A program made the position numbers and the translations under genes. From the NCBI RefSeq assembly GCF_023091745.1, contig NC_068930.1:7152262-7216261 (forward strand): 64,000 bases of DNA, in the 5' to 3' direction. This DNA comes from Budorcas taxicolor. Lineage: Eukaryota > Chordata > Mammalia > Artiodactyla > Bovidae. Each line of letters starts with the position of its first letter. Within the stretch, counting starts at the first letter, position 1. Under the pieces are notes generated by a model. The model searched no databases and was not told the origin of the DNA. It saw only the letters and a list, made by a program, of their open reading frames with translations. Positions 12,901-24,115 of this stretch are shown piece by piece.

Positions 12901-13258
12901 GATGAAAAGGGCATCTTTTTTGGTGCTATTTCTAGAAGATCTTCTAAGTCTTCATAGAATGAGTCAACTTCAGTTTCTTCAGTATAAGTAGTTGGGGCAT
13001 AGACTTGGATTACTGTGATGTTGAATGGTTTGCCTTGGAAACAAACTGAGATCATTCTGTCATTTTTGAGATTGCACCCAAGTGCTGCATTTTAGACTCT
13101 TGTTAACTATGAGGGCTACTCCATTTCTTCTAAGGGGTTTTTGCCTACAGTAGTTAGTATAATAGTCACCTGAATTAAATTTGCCCAGTCCCACCCATTT
13201 TAGTTTATGGATTCCTAAGATGTTGATGTTCACTTTTGTCTCCTTCTTGACCACTTGT
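9905..13258 (-). mobile_element. BovB (RTE), nearly complete, split by an LTR
   Basis: Antisense BovB from its 3' end (9905) to the endonuclease domain. The minus strand at 13060-13254 encodes NINILGIHKLKW and at 12795-13055 encodes NITVIQVYAPTTYTEETEVD, both from the N-terminal AP-like endonuclease. Reverse transcriptase remnants lie at 10308-11010. Removing the 574-bp LTR at 11312-11885 leaves about 2.8 kb, close to the roughly 3.2-kb full element, so only the extreme 5' end is missing. Many stops and small indels make it inactive. Confidence 0.92.
11312..11885 (-). mobile_element. Solo LTR of a bovine-type endogenous retrovirus, inside BovB
   Basis: The insert has perfect inverted termini TGATAG...CTATCA. 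On the minus strand a TATATAAGG box (complement of about 11502) precedes an AATAAA signal (complement of about 11430), giving a U3-R-U5 order. BovB sequence resumes on the far side (ctcagctggaattccatcacc near 11923). The piece at 52455 is a relative. No internal retroviral genes are present, so this is a solo LTR. I could not read a clear target duplication. Confidence 0.75.
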
Positions 13259-13339
13259 AAATAGGATTAGACATAAAAATATATGCCTTATCTCAGTATC
13301 ATAACACTTGTAATGCCCAATGCAAAATTTAAAAATGAA

Positions 13340-13968
13340 CACATGGTCTTTTTATTGAGATACAATTGACATATAACACTGTAAGTGTAGGGTGTGCAGC
13401 ATGCTTATTTCATACATGTATATATTGCAGTACCATTACCACTGTAGCATTAGCCAACACTTCTATCACTTCATGTAACAATTATTTCTTTTGTGTGGTG
13501 AAAGCAATTAAGATCTAGCCTCTTAGCGACTTTGAAGTTTATAGCCCAGTACTGTTGACTGTAATTACTCTGCTGTGCATTAGGTCCCCAGAATCTCTTC
13601 ATTTTCTAGTTGTAGGTTTGTACCCTTTAACCACCATCTCCTGAATTCCCTCACTCCCCATCACCTGGTAATCACCATTCTACTCTTATACTATGAGTTG
13701 GCTTTTTTAGATTTTGTGATATTATTCAGTATTTGTCTTTCTTTGACTTACTTAGCAAATCAGGCTCAAGGTCCACCTGCACTGCCTCAAGTGGCCAGAT
13801 TTCCTTCTTTTTCACGGCTGAATTGACATTCTCTTTACCCACTCATCCCTTGGACCAAAGGAAATGAAAACAGGTTACAAAAGCGGTATCTGCACTCCCA
13901 CATTTATTAAAGCAGTGCTAACAATAGTCAAGGTATGGAAGCCACTTAAATGTCCATCGAATTTTGAC
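13340..13968 (-). mobile_element. Old L1 3' end with 5' inversion
   Basis: 13340-13850 is antisense L1M-type 3' UTR and ORF2 end (attgagatacaattgacat near 13357; acggctgaattgacattctc near 13814). 13851-13968 is sense ORF2 (tatctgcactcccac; atgtccatcga). The two parts meet at adjacent positions of the L1 sequence (the ...gtccatcga / cagatgaatgg point), so this is one insertion with an inverted 5' end. Confidence 0.8.
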
Positions 13969-14439
13969 ATTTAAAACACTGTCTTTCCAGTCTCCTAGAT
14001 CACTATGTCGACAGGCTGAGAGCTGTTTCCTTTATAGCTCCAAACTGTGAGTGACCACTCTGCACACTAGACAGTGTTCTGGAGACCCCAAACACTGGGA
14101 GAGGCTGGAAACCTCCTGCTGGCTATCTATAGGGAGGGTTGCCATGTTCCAGCACACAGGTTGGCTGGCACCTAGTCAGAAGGATACCCCTTTCTTTTTA
14201 AATTTTCTGACCATCTCAGTCCTCTAGCAGGTTTTGCCTTCCTCATACTTCCCACCTCCCACTCTGCTACCAAATTCCTGGTGCATCTTTACTGTTTCTT
14301 CCTTCTCTCTCTTTCTCCCCACTTCCGCCTACTGCCTGACACTTCTTTTTCTCTATTCCAAGATATCCTTGGATATCCTGAATGAAGCAGACAGCTTTCT
14401 GCAAAGCCTTGTTTTTTATATTTATTATAGTTGGTAGTT
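13969..14439. other. No gene or recognised repeat
   Basis: Unique-looking sequence. It is pyrimidine-rich at 14220-14360. Confidence 0.5.
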
Positions 14440-14648
14440 GGCTTCCCTGGTGGCTCAGCAGGTAAAGAACTCACCTGAAATGTAGGAGATGTGGGTTTGA
14501 TCCCTGGGTCAGGAAGATCCCCTGGAGGAGGGCATGGCAACCTACTCCTGTATTTTTGCTGGGAAAATCCCATGGACAGAGGTTCCTAGTGAGCTATGGT
14601 CCATGGGGTCAGAAAGGGTTGGACATGACTAAAGTGACTGAGCACATG
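14440..14648 (+). mobile_element. Bov-tA SINE
   Basis: Starts ggcttccctggtggctcag and contains the tRNA-Glu-related B box (gggtttgatccctgg) and the bovid tail (catggggtcagaaagggttg ... gactgagcac). Flanked by a 12-bp duplication, tagttggtagtt, at 14428-14439 and 14649-14660. Confidence 0.95.
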
Positions 14649-14712
14649 TAGTTGGTAGTTACCTTTCTAACATCTCCTAATGTTCCAAGGCCTTGGGAAT
14701 ACATCTACCTAC

Positions 14713-15660
14713 TGGACATGGAACAACAGACTGGTTCCAAATAGGAAAAGGAGTACATCAAGGCTGTATATTGTCACCCTGCTTATTTAACTTATACGCA
14801 GAGAATATCATGAGAAACGCTGGGCTGGAGGAAGCACAAACTGGAATCAAGATCAAGGAGAAATATCAATAACCTCAGATATGCAGATGACACCACCCTG
14901 ATGGCAGAAGGTGAAGAAGAACTAAAGAGTGTCTTGATGAAAGTGAAAGAGGAGAGTGAAAAAGTTGGCTTAAAGCTCAAGATTCAGAAAACTAAGATCA
15001 TGGCATCTGGTCCCATCACTTCATGGTAAATAGATGGGAAAACAGTGGAAACTGGCTGACTTTGTTTTTCTGGGCTCCAAAATCACTGTGGATGATGACT
15101 GCAGCCATGAAGTTAAAAGACGCTTACTCCTTGGAAGGAAAGTTATGACCTACCTAGACAACATATTAAAAAGCAGAGACATTACTTTGCCAACAATGGT
15201 CCGTGTAGTCAAGGCTATGGATTTTCCAGTGGTCATGTATGGATGTGAGAGTTGGACTATAAAGAAAGCTAAGCGCTGAAGAACTGATGCTTTTGAACTG
15301 TGGTGTTGGAGATGATTCTTGAGAGTCCCTTGGACTGCAAGGAGATCCAACCAGTCCATCCTAAAGATTAGTCATGAATGTTCATTGGAGGGACTGATGT
15401 TGAAACTGAAACTCCAATACTTTCAACACCTGATGTGAAGAGCTGCCAAATTTGAAAAGACCCTGAGGCTGGGAAAGATTGAGGGTAGGAGGAGAAGGGG
15501 ATGACAGAGGATGAGATGGTTGGATGGCATCACCAACACAATGGACATGGGTTTGGGTGAACTCCGGGAGTTGTGATGGACAGGGAGGCCTGGCATGCTG
15601 AGGTTCATGAGGTCACAAAGAGTCAGACACGACTAAGCGACTGAACTGAACTGAACTGAC
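14713..15660 (+). mobile_element. BovB 3' part, 5'-truncated
   Basis: Sense BovB from within the RT (ctggacatggaacaacagac) to the 3' tail (ctgaactgaactgaactgac). It encodes the YADD region around 14870-14900 and, at 15034-15279, KLADFVFLGSKITVDDDCSHEVKRR and VKAMDFPVVMYGCESWTIKK with stops between. Dead copy. Confidence 0.93.
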
Positions 15661-16559
15661 ACCATGAAGACTCCTGTCTTTACTCTCCTGAGTTCTATCT
15701 AAGACAGTGTAGTACACTCTCCCCAAGCCTCCAGCTCTTCAAAGGCACAAATTCAGACACTCCCGTTTGCCTTCTGGGGCAACTCATCAGCAGTCTCTTC
15801 CCTGGGACAGGTTGGGAAGTGCACATTCATTCCCTGCCCCCGTTTCCATGGTAGTGAGAAAGTGAACAGCACTCAGTATCTACAGTGAGGACCAGAGAAG
15901 GCAGATCATCATTGTGAGTAATGAGGGATGTCTCACGGAGAGTGGGGAACTGGAGGTGGGGAAGCCACTCAGAGATCGCTGGGTCTTTCAGCACAAGAAG
16001 AGGCCCAAGTCTGGAGATGTGGGCTGGGAAACAATAGCCTCACAGATAGAGGATGACTTTCCCTGTCCTGAGGATCACACTGCAGGTCATGTGTGCCCCA
16101 GAAAATCCCCGAAAGTTGTTCTCCAGGAGAGTTGAACAGGCAGGGAGTTGGGGGGAGGGGGTCCCTGAGATACTCCTGAGTCCACCCTCCTTGTCTGTAG
16201 CCTTGCATCTACTTAAGAAGCAGCTTTTCTATATCTAAGACCTAATATAAATGGATAACCATGATCATCACAAAGTGAAAGGAAACCTGAGATGTAAATA
16301 GGAAACATCTTGATTAAAAAAAAAAAAAAAAAAAAGATTAGCTAATAGTCCAGAGGAGAAAATTTAAGATACAGACAACTTCAAACAAAACATTCTGATA
16401 AGCATATCTGGAGTGAGATTTTAAGCATGGCAACTGTTAAATATAACAAAACAAGATATTATGATGGGTTAAGAACTGGGGAATAATAATAAAGGTTCTT
16501 TATATTAAGGAAATATAAAATTTGGTTTAAAAATGAGAGATAAAGCACAAGAAATTTCT
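15661..16559. other. No supported gene
   Basis: 0.9 kb unique-looking. There is an A tract of about 19 at 16317-16335. Its upstream neighbour matches nothing I know, and no target duplication is visible, so I do not call a processed pseudogene. Confidence 0.45.
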
Positions 16560-17765
16560 TTTTAAAATAAAACTTCTTTGGTTTTCTCCTTATGACTTAA
16601 TTCATTCTGTATAACAGGCTCTAGGTTCATCCACCTCAGTTCAACTGACTGAAATTTGTTTCTTTATATGGTTGAGTAATATTGCATTGTGTATATCCAG
16701 CTTCTTTATCCATTCATCTGCTGATGAACATCTAAGTTTCTTCCATGTCCTAGCTATCATAAATAGTGCTGCAGTGAACACTGGGGTACATGTATCTTTT
16801 AAAATTGTGGTTTTCTTAGGATATATGCCCAGTAGTGAGGTTGATGGGTCATATTGTAGCTTTATTCCTAGTTTTTTAAGGAATCTCCATATTGTTCTAC
16901 ATAGTGGCTGTGTCAATTTACATTTTTATCAACAGTGAGCAAGGAGGTTCCCTTTTCTCCACATCCTCTCCAGCATTAAAAGTTTGTTGATTTTTTGATG
17001 ATGGCCATTCTGACTGATATGAGGTGATACCTCATTGTGGTTTGGTGATTTGCATTTCTGTAATAGAGAGCAATGTTGGGCAACTTTTCAAATGTTCATG
17101 GTCCATCTGTATGTCTTCTTTGGAGAAATGTTTGTTTAGGTCTTCTGCCCATTTTGTGATTGTTATTTGTTTTTCTGATATTGAGCTGCAATTGCATATT
17201 AACACATATATATGGAATCTAGAAAAATGGCGCTGGTGAACCTATTTGTAGGGCAGCTGAATCAGCTGTAAGTATACATATATCTCCTCCCTCTTGAGCC
17301 TCCCTGTCCCCCTCCCCCATCTCACCCCTCTTGGTCATCACAGAGCACTAGGCTGAGCTTCCTTTGTTTTATGCAACTTCCTACTATATATACTTACAGC
17401 TGATTCATGGAGAAGGCAATGGCAACCCACTCCAGTACTCTTGCCTGGAAAATCCCATGGGTGGAGGAGCCTGGTAGGCTGCAGTCCATGGGGTTTGCTA
17501 AGAGTCGGACACGACTGAGCGACTTCACTTTCACTTTTATGCATTAGAGAAGGAAATGGCAACCCACTCCAGTGTTCTTGCCTGGAGAATCCCAGGGACG
17601 GGGGAGCCTGGTGGGCTGTCGTCTATGGGGTCGCACAGAGTCGGACATGACTGAAGCGACTCAGCAGCAGCAGCAGCACAGCTGATTCATAGTGTTGTCA
17701 GACAAAAACCAACACAAAACTGTAAAGCAATTATCCTCCAATTAAAAATACAAATTAAAAATGTA
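16560..17765 (+). mobile_element. Rearranged L1 3' end (5' inversion plus internal inversion)
   Basis: 16560-17200 is antisense ORF2/3' UTR. 17202-17247 is sense 3' UTR (cacatatatatggaatctag), and the two parts meet at adjacent L1 positions, which marks a 5' inversion. 17250-17395 is again antisense 3' UTR, after which sense sequence resumes (17396-17408 and 17691-17765, ending in the A-rich tail). The inner inverted block is bounded by inverted copies of tacttacagctgattca-like sequence. A Bov-A2 SINE sits at 17409-17677. Confidence 0.82.
17409..17677 (+). mobile_element. Bov-A2 SINE
   Basis: Dimer of the 'ggagaaggcaatggcaaccc' and 'agaaggaaatggcaaccc' units, ending in (cag)n. Flanked by a 13-bp duplication, acagctgattcat, at 17396-17408 and 17678-17690. 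Confidence 0.95.
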
Positions 17766-18189
17766 GAACATGAAAGGATAGTAAATATGAGTGTAAAGAA
17801 AAGAAAGTATTTATTAAAAAAAAAAAAAAAATCTAGAATCCAGCCTAATAGAAGATTTAGAGAGTGAGTGGAGTTAAGGAAACTATGAAATAAATAACTT
17901 AAAAATTCCTTAGTGGAAAATAAGTATTTATTTTGGAAAGGAAATCAAATGCCAAGTACCATGACTAGAAAAATAAGAGATTTTTCTCTTCAATGCCTAT
18001 CTGTAAAATTTTGGAATACCAGGAAAAGAGGTCAGCTGTGAATAGAAAGAAAATTATGATGGTTTCAGAATCTCATCAATGACACTGGATGCTGAAACAC
18101 AAAGGAGCTTTGAGAGGAAGTGTTCAAACTTCCTGTGGAAAATAGTTTTGTGTCTTAATTCCCATACCCAGCACTCAAATATATGTGAT
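17766..18189. other. No gene; AT-rich
   Basis: Contains an A tract at 17815-17831. No family recognised. Confidence 0.5.
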
Positions 18190-18555
18190 ATGCTATATTA
18201 GTCAGCTAGGGCTTCCATAACCAAATAGCGCAGATTGCATGGCTCAAGCCACAGAAATTTATCTTCTCACAGTTCTGGAGGCTGGGAGTCTGAGCTCAAA
18301 ATGTTGGCATGGTTGGTTCCTCATAAAGCCTCTCTTCTTGATGTGCAAACGACTGTGTTCTCACTGTGTCCTACGCAGACTTTTCTCTGAGCATACCTCC
18401 CTGACATCTCTCCCTCTTCGTACAAGGCGAGAGTCTTACTGAATCAGGATCCCAATCTGACCTCATTTAACTTTAATTATACCTCTTTAAAGGCCCTATC
18501 TCCAAACAGTCACATTGGAGGAATTTTGGAGAAATATTAGTCTATAACATGTGTG
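18190..18555 (-). mobile_element. Probable ERVL-MaLR-type LTR, antisense
   Basis: The text 'tattagtcagctagggct', 'cacagttctggaggctggga', 'ttctcactgtgtcctac' and 'aaaggccctatctccaaaca' follows, in order, a common old mammalian LTR read antisense. I am confident it is an ancient interspersed repeat, less so of the exact family. Confidence 0.62.
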
Positions 18556-18831
18556 ATACTAAAATAAAGACATTAATATATATCAAGGGCTAAGACAGTT
18601 TGGCTCCTTCAAGAAAAAAAAAGGTATATAAACCAAATGTGAAGAAAGATACTAGATCCAAGAGACAGGGAACCCAATGTAGGAGATAGATGAAGGAGTT
18701 CCAGGGCAATGCTCTGTAACACCAGCTGAAATGGACTGAATTGGTCGAGGGTCAGGAGGAAGAGCACGGGACAAAGCAAGTATGCATTGGATGATGTAAC
18801 ATGGGCCAATAACACACGGAGAAAAGAAAGA

Positions 18832-19048
18832 TGCCTGCATGCTCAGTTGCTCAGTCATGCCAGACTCTTTGCAACCGTGTGGACTGTAGGCAGCTCCTCT
18901 GTCCATGAGATTCGTCAGGTAAGAATATTGGAGTGGGTTGCCATTTCCTCCTCCAGGAGATCTTCCTGACCCAGGGATCAAACCCACAGCTCCTATATCT
19001 CCTGAATTATCAAGCAGATTCTTGACCACTGAGCCACTAGAGAAGCCC
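18832..19048 (-). mobile_element. Bov-tA SINE
   Basis: Antisense copy: 'gctcagtcatgccagactc' at the left and 'gagccactagagaagccc' at the right, the complement of the tRNA-like head. Short flanking similarity (agaaaga) may be the target duplication. Confidence 0.92.
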
Positions 19049-19369
19049 AAGAGAAAGACAATCATGAGGAAAAAAAAGTAAGACATGCATAAATAAAACG
19101 GCACAATGCTACTCTACCTATCTCTGTGGTAACAATGATACTTTAAATTTTTCAGCTTCTAGAAACTTTAGACATGAAAACTTTAATTCTTTGTAGAAGA
19201 AATTAGAAACAGGGAAATGGGACATAAAGTCAACTTATTGTGTGACACTGTGAATCAAGATTTATCTCCAGAAGAAGGAAGCAGTTGGAAGCTGACAATT
19301 TAAAGTTACAAAGGTAACCAATATGCGAACCAGTCTTAGAGCCATATTGAGAGAGTTGGTTTTCATATC
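19049..19369. other. No gene or recognised repeat
   Basis: Short AT-rich spacer between a Bov-tA and a BovB fragment. Confidence 0.5.
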
Positions 19370-19622
19370 AGTTCAGTTCAGTCACTCAGCCGTGTCCGAC
19401 TCTTTGCGACCCCATGAATCGCAGCACACCAGGCTTCCCTGTCCATCACCAACTCCCAGAGTTCACTCAGACTCATGTCCATCGAGTCAATGATGCCATC
19501 CAGCCATCTCATCCTCTGTTGTCCCCTTCTCCTCCTGCCCCCAATCCCTCCCAGCATCAGAGTCTTTTCCAATGAGTCAACTCTTCACATGAGGTGGCCA
19601 AAGTACTGGAGTTTCAGCTACT
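19370..19622 (-). mobile_element. BovB 3'-end fragment (about 250 bp)
   Basis: Antisense from the cagttcagtt tail to 'ggccaaagtactggagtttc'. The minus strand at 19378-19572 encodes the C-terminal BovB tail (EKTLMLGGIGGRRRRGQQRM). Strongly 5'-truncated. Confidence 0.92.
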
Positions 19623-22429
19623 GGAGTTTAAAATTGGAAAATTAATACGTGTTCCAGTGGCAAAGCATTATCTAGAGAGCTGACATTAAACATCAGAGTG
19701 AGAATCAGTGGAAAGAACTGACTTTCCCCACCACTTGCCTCTGCTCAGGATAGAGGGATTTGGGTTGGTAAGATGGATGAGGAGATGTCACTCTGCATCA
19801 CATACCCTCCTGGTACTAGTCTATCTTTTCTCATATATGTGTTTAATTACAGAAGTATATCAAATACATGTAATTATATATAACATGGTGCTTATCACAC
19901 TGACATTTAAGTTGACAGAGAATTATAAGTAGAAACTACCTCTTCCTTCCTTTCCCCTTTATATAAACTTTCCCTAGTGCATATTTCTATCTTCAGGGAG
20001 TAACTTTCTAACTTGCAAAATTATTGAAAAACTTATTTCACTTCAAGTCATGCTATTGAATTTCCACATTTCTTTCTTTTAAAAAAGCCTCCATTCTATG
20101 AGTTCACTTTTTTCATTCTTCAAATTTATGTATTAAGAATTGAGGCCAATAATATGATTTATTTCCTTATTTTTCCTTGTAAATCAGTATATCCCACCTC
20201 TGCTACCCAACAGCTCTTTATAAAATGTATTTGCTCTTTATTGTCACTTTCTTCTTTCTTTCCAACAGGTCTCTGAGCAGAGTCCAACTTGCTATTCTGA
20301 CTATATGACAAATCAGAGCTCATTTTCAAGACTGCCCATTCTCTCTCAAATTCTTTTCTTTCTGAACATATTATATTAGAATAGAAGACAATAATCCATA
20401 TTTGTACATCTTATTTGGGCAGGAGCAAGAGACCTGAGTGTCTTTTGAGGGAGGGAAAATACACTGTATGCCTTGTGAGAGAACAGAACATCTCGGAGTT
20501 TAGAAGGGCACTTTTGTATTTCCTTTCATGAGTTATCATCTGTTTTTCCTTTTGTGGTCAAAGCTGGAGGTAGTTGGTGGACTTTACTTTCCGGTCATGC
20601 TGGGTACCTTGAACCAGAGTCATCTCCATAATGCTTTCTTGTAGGAATACTCTTTTCAAAGTAGGGATGCAAAGAGATAGGTTCATCTGTAATGAGTCTT
20701 AGTGGTTCTTTTCTAGAGCTCCACATCTCCTGTTAGATGGATGATTTCTTTTTGGGATCCAGTTTTACCTTACCAAAGAGGTGACATCTTAATCCCTTCC
20801 TCCCTCTGCCCTGTCTTCCACACTGGATAACCACTGGAATTTTGAGGATGTTTGTAAGGTTTTTGTTTTTTCTTTTTTATGTTTTTAAGTTTTACTAACA
20901 TATTTTTCATTCTTAATTATTTGTGGTGAGACAAATATCCTTACCTGATTAAGTACTGCCTTCAACAATTTGAGAACTTTCTAGGGATGCTTATGTAGAA
21001 ACAAAAGACTTAAATGACTTATCAATAAGTCATTTAAGCTTTTCTTTTAATTAACAAATAATTTTGAGAAAATAGAGTCCACTGAACTATAGGCTTTTTC
21101 TCCCTTCACTATGCCTAGTGCTATTTTCTACCCGAAACAAACACACGTTTCCTTCACTGATTATTGTATCAGTTTGGCACAAGTGAGAGCCATTAGTTTT
21201 GAATCACCTGGGCTCTCATTTCCATCACAGCCAAAGATAACTGTTAAATGAATTCCTCTTTAGAAATGGAGTCATCAGAGCCCGCTTGCATCAAACCCAG
21301 GGGCCAGATAGCACAGAATGCCAGAATTGCATCCAGATGATAGAGAACATAAACTTCCCTGAAAGAGTATCTGCTTACTACTAGGATTTATAGTGGAGAG
21401 ATTAGAAATAACTTAAATTCAACAGTGAAATGCACTATCATAGCCACAATTTCTTTTTTAAGAGTTTAGTGATACATCAATCTCAACCCCAGCGGTCAGT
21501 CATCTGTAAACTGTACTGAGTCCCGAGAAAATTCACCTAAAATGTGTGATGCTATTTTGCTTAAGTCACCAGATCCTGATTTCTGTAACCATTCATTCGG
21601 TAACAGAAATGATGGTGTGACTGATATTTGGATATTTCCCCATATTAAGAGACTTGAACTTGTCACTTTTTCAAACGAGCAAATGAATCCTATTAATAGC
21701 TGCTTTTAGGAGCAGATGGGACTATTTGATGCACAGATGGAAACCAAAATATTTAAAACATTCATTTTCTTTCCATCTATCTGTGGGAATAATTTTTGTT
21801 TTAAACTTATCAACCAAAAATTCTGTGCCTAGAATTTATTGTGCCAAGTCAACTGTGTTCAGTTGTGATTGTTCAAACAAATATTTGTAAATACTTTTAT
21901 TTGTTGGGCAATGCCTCTTACTGAGACAATGGGCATTGTCCTCATGTTGAGTAGATGAACATTAAGCTGACCACTACTTTTAAAGCCACAGTGGTAACAC
22001 ATACTAAGAAAGAGAAGCACAGAATTCTGGGAGAATCCATGCCCACATCTCCTGGAGGGCTAAGAAGGGAATCTTGAGGGGCATGATGTTTGAGCTGACA
22101 CTTGAGAGGTGAGCAAGGCACTATTCAGCAAGGAAGGGGCACAGAAATGAGAAAGTATCCTATTTGGAGGTAATATCAGGGGGAGGACCTAGTGGTGTAG
22201 AGAAACAGACACAGTTGCCTCTGGAGGAACTGAGGAAGGCCAGCAAGCTTAAAGCTCTCATACCTGAGAAACAGCAGGAGAAACTTGCTAGGGATGACTG
22301 AGGCCCTCAGGAGTCTGGGGTAGTGTTGGAGGCTCTAGGCAGGGATGTTATGTGAATGGACATGCATTTAAAAGAGCCATTCTAGCCAATATTAGGAGAA
22401 AAAATTTCAGAGAGCAAAAGTGAGTACTT
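19623..22429. other. No supported gene; possible ancient repeat at 22040-22400
   Basis: 2.8 kb of AT-rich sequence without convincing reading frames. About 22040-22400 (tttgagctgacacttgagagg, aggaaggccagcaagc, ttaaaagagccattctagcc) resembles an ancient mammalian repeat in sense orientation, but I cannot assign a family. Confidence 0.4.
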
Positions 22430-23062
22430 CCGTTTCATGTGCATGCCCTTTATCAAATACGTGCATTGCAAGTGCTTTTTCCTAGTCTACACTTGTCATT
22501 CATTTTCTTAACTGTGACTTTTGAAGAACAGATATTTTCAATTTGGATGAAATCCAGTTTATCAGTTTTTTTCCCATGGGTCATGCTTTTGTAGTTTTAT
22601 GTAAAATTTATCAGCAAATCTAAGATTTTCTATGTTTTCTTCTAAAAGTTTCTAAGGTTTAAGTTTTATATTTAGATCAACAACCCATTTTGAGGTAATA
22701 ATTGTATGCAGTGTAAAATATGGATCAAAAAATTTTTTTCATGTGGATAGATAATCTTTACACACTATTTGTTGAAAGGATCATTCTGTGTTGTCTTCTT
22801 ATATTTGTCAAAAATCAGTTATCCCTATGTATGTCAATCCATATCTGGACTCAGTCCTAACCATTGATCCACTTATTTGTCTTTATCACACTGTCTGGAT
22901 TTACTGCATCTCTAAACTAAACCTTGAAATTGGATCTGTAGTTCTGCACCTTTGGTCTTCTCTTTCAAAATTTTACTGGCTACTATGGGTGCTTTGCAGT
23001 CCCATATTTTAGAAATAGTTTAGTTTGTCAATGACTAAAATAAAATCCAACTATATTTATAT
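22430..23062 (-). mobile_element. Old L1 ORF2 fragment
   Basis: Antisense L1M-type text: 'gaaatccagtttatcag' near 22549, 'cactatttgttgaaaggatc' near 22762 and 'actggctactatgggtgctt' near 22975. Highly diverged and full of stops. Confidence 0.78.
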
Positions 23063-23064
23063 TG

Positions 23065-23277
23065 GTGTTATTGTCTAGTCAGTAAGTCATGTCTGACTCT
23101 TTTGCAACCCCATTAACTGTAGCCTGCCAGGCTCCTCTGTCCATAGCATTTCCCAGGCAACAATACTGGAGTGGGTTGCCATTTCCATATCCAGGGAACA
23201 TTGCCAACCCAGGCATCAAACCTCTGTCTCCTGATTTGGCAGGCAGATTCTTTACCACTGAGCCACCAGGGAAGCCT
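23065..23277 (-). mobile_element. Bov-tA SINE
   Basis: Antisense: 'agtcatgtctgactcttttg' to 'gagccaccagggaagcc'. It lies between an old L1 and the U6 copy. Confidence 0.93.
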
Positions 23278-23303
23278 GTAGTTTTATTAAGAATACATAA
23301 ATA

Positions 23304-23408
23304 GGGCTCACTTCAGCAGCACATATACTAAAATTGGAATGATACAGAGAAGATTAGCATGGCCCCTGGGCAGGGATGACATGCAAATTTGTGAAGCATT
23401 CAATATTT
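23304..23408 (+). pseudogene. RNU6 (pseudogene): U6 snRNA retrocopy, 5' half of a U6/L1 chimera
   Basis: About 105 nt colinear with all but the last bases of spliceosomal U6 snRNA. It includes the near-invariant 'gcagcacatatactaaaatt' and 'gatacagagaagattagcat' (the ACAGAGA box). I count about ten differences from U6 as I know it, mostly C-to-T or G-to-A at CpG sites. Sequence continues after the terminal T run straight into L1 ORF1 in the same orientation. No U6-type promoter elements are evident upstream, where a Bov-tA ends 26 bp away. It is a retrotransposed copy, not a working gene. Confidence 0.95.
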
Positions 23409-24115
23409 GTAATGGATCAGTGAGCTGGAAGATAAAATCGTGGAAATAACAGCTGAAGAGAAGAATAAAGTAAAAAGAATGAAAAGGACTGAGGATAGTC
23501 TAAGAGACCTCTGGGACAATATTAAACTCACCAATATTTGAATTATAGGGGTCCCAGAAGAAGAAGAGAAAAAGAAAAGGTATGAGAAAAATTTTGAAGA
23601 AATTATAGTTGATAAGTTATCCAATATGGCAAGGGAAATAGTCATTCAAGTCCAAAAGGCACAAAGAGTCCCATACAGGATCAACTCAAGGAGAAACTCT
23701 CCAAGACACATACTAATCAGACAAAGATTAAACACAGAGACTATTAAAAGTAGCAAGGGGAAAGCAAGAAGTAACATACGAGGCAAGCCCCATATGTCTA
23801 ACAGCTAATCTTGCAGAAGAAACTCTGCAAGCCAGAAAGGAATGGCAGGATATATTTAAAGTACTGAAAGGGAAAAATCTACAACCAAGACTACTCTAGA
23901 TCTGGCAAGGATCTCATTCAAAATTGATTGAGAAATAAAAAGCTTTCCAGACCAGCAAACGTTAAGAGAATTTGTTACCAGCAAACGAACTTTACAATAA
24001 ATGTTGAAGGGACTTGTATAGTCAGGAAATACAAGAGAAGAAAAAGATCTACAAAAACAAACCCCAAGTAATTAAGAAAATGGCAATAGGGACATATGTA
24101 ACAATAATTACTTTC

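Noticed and set aside
16317..16335. Processed pseudogene ending in poly(A)
   Set aside because: No transcript-like sequence or target duplication is recognisable upstream.
23304..23408. A functional U6 snRNA gene
   Set aside because: About ten substitutions, direct fusion to L1 and no visible upstream U6 promoter; it is a retrocopy.
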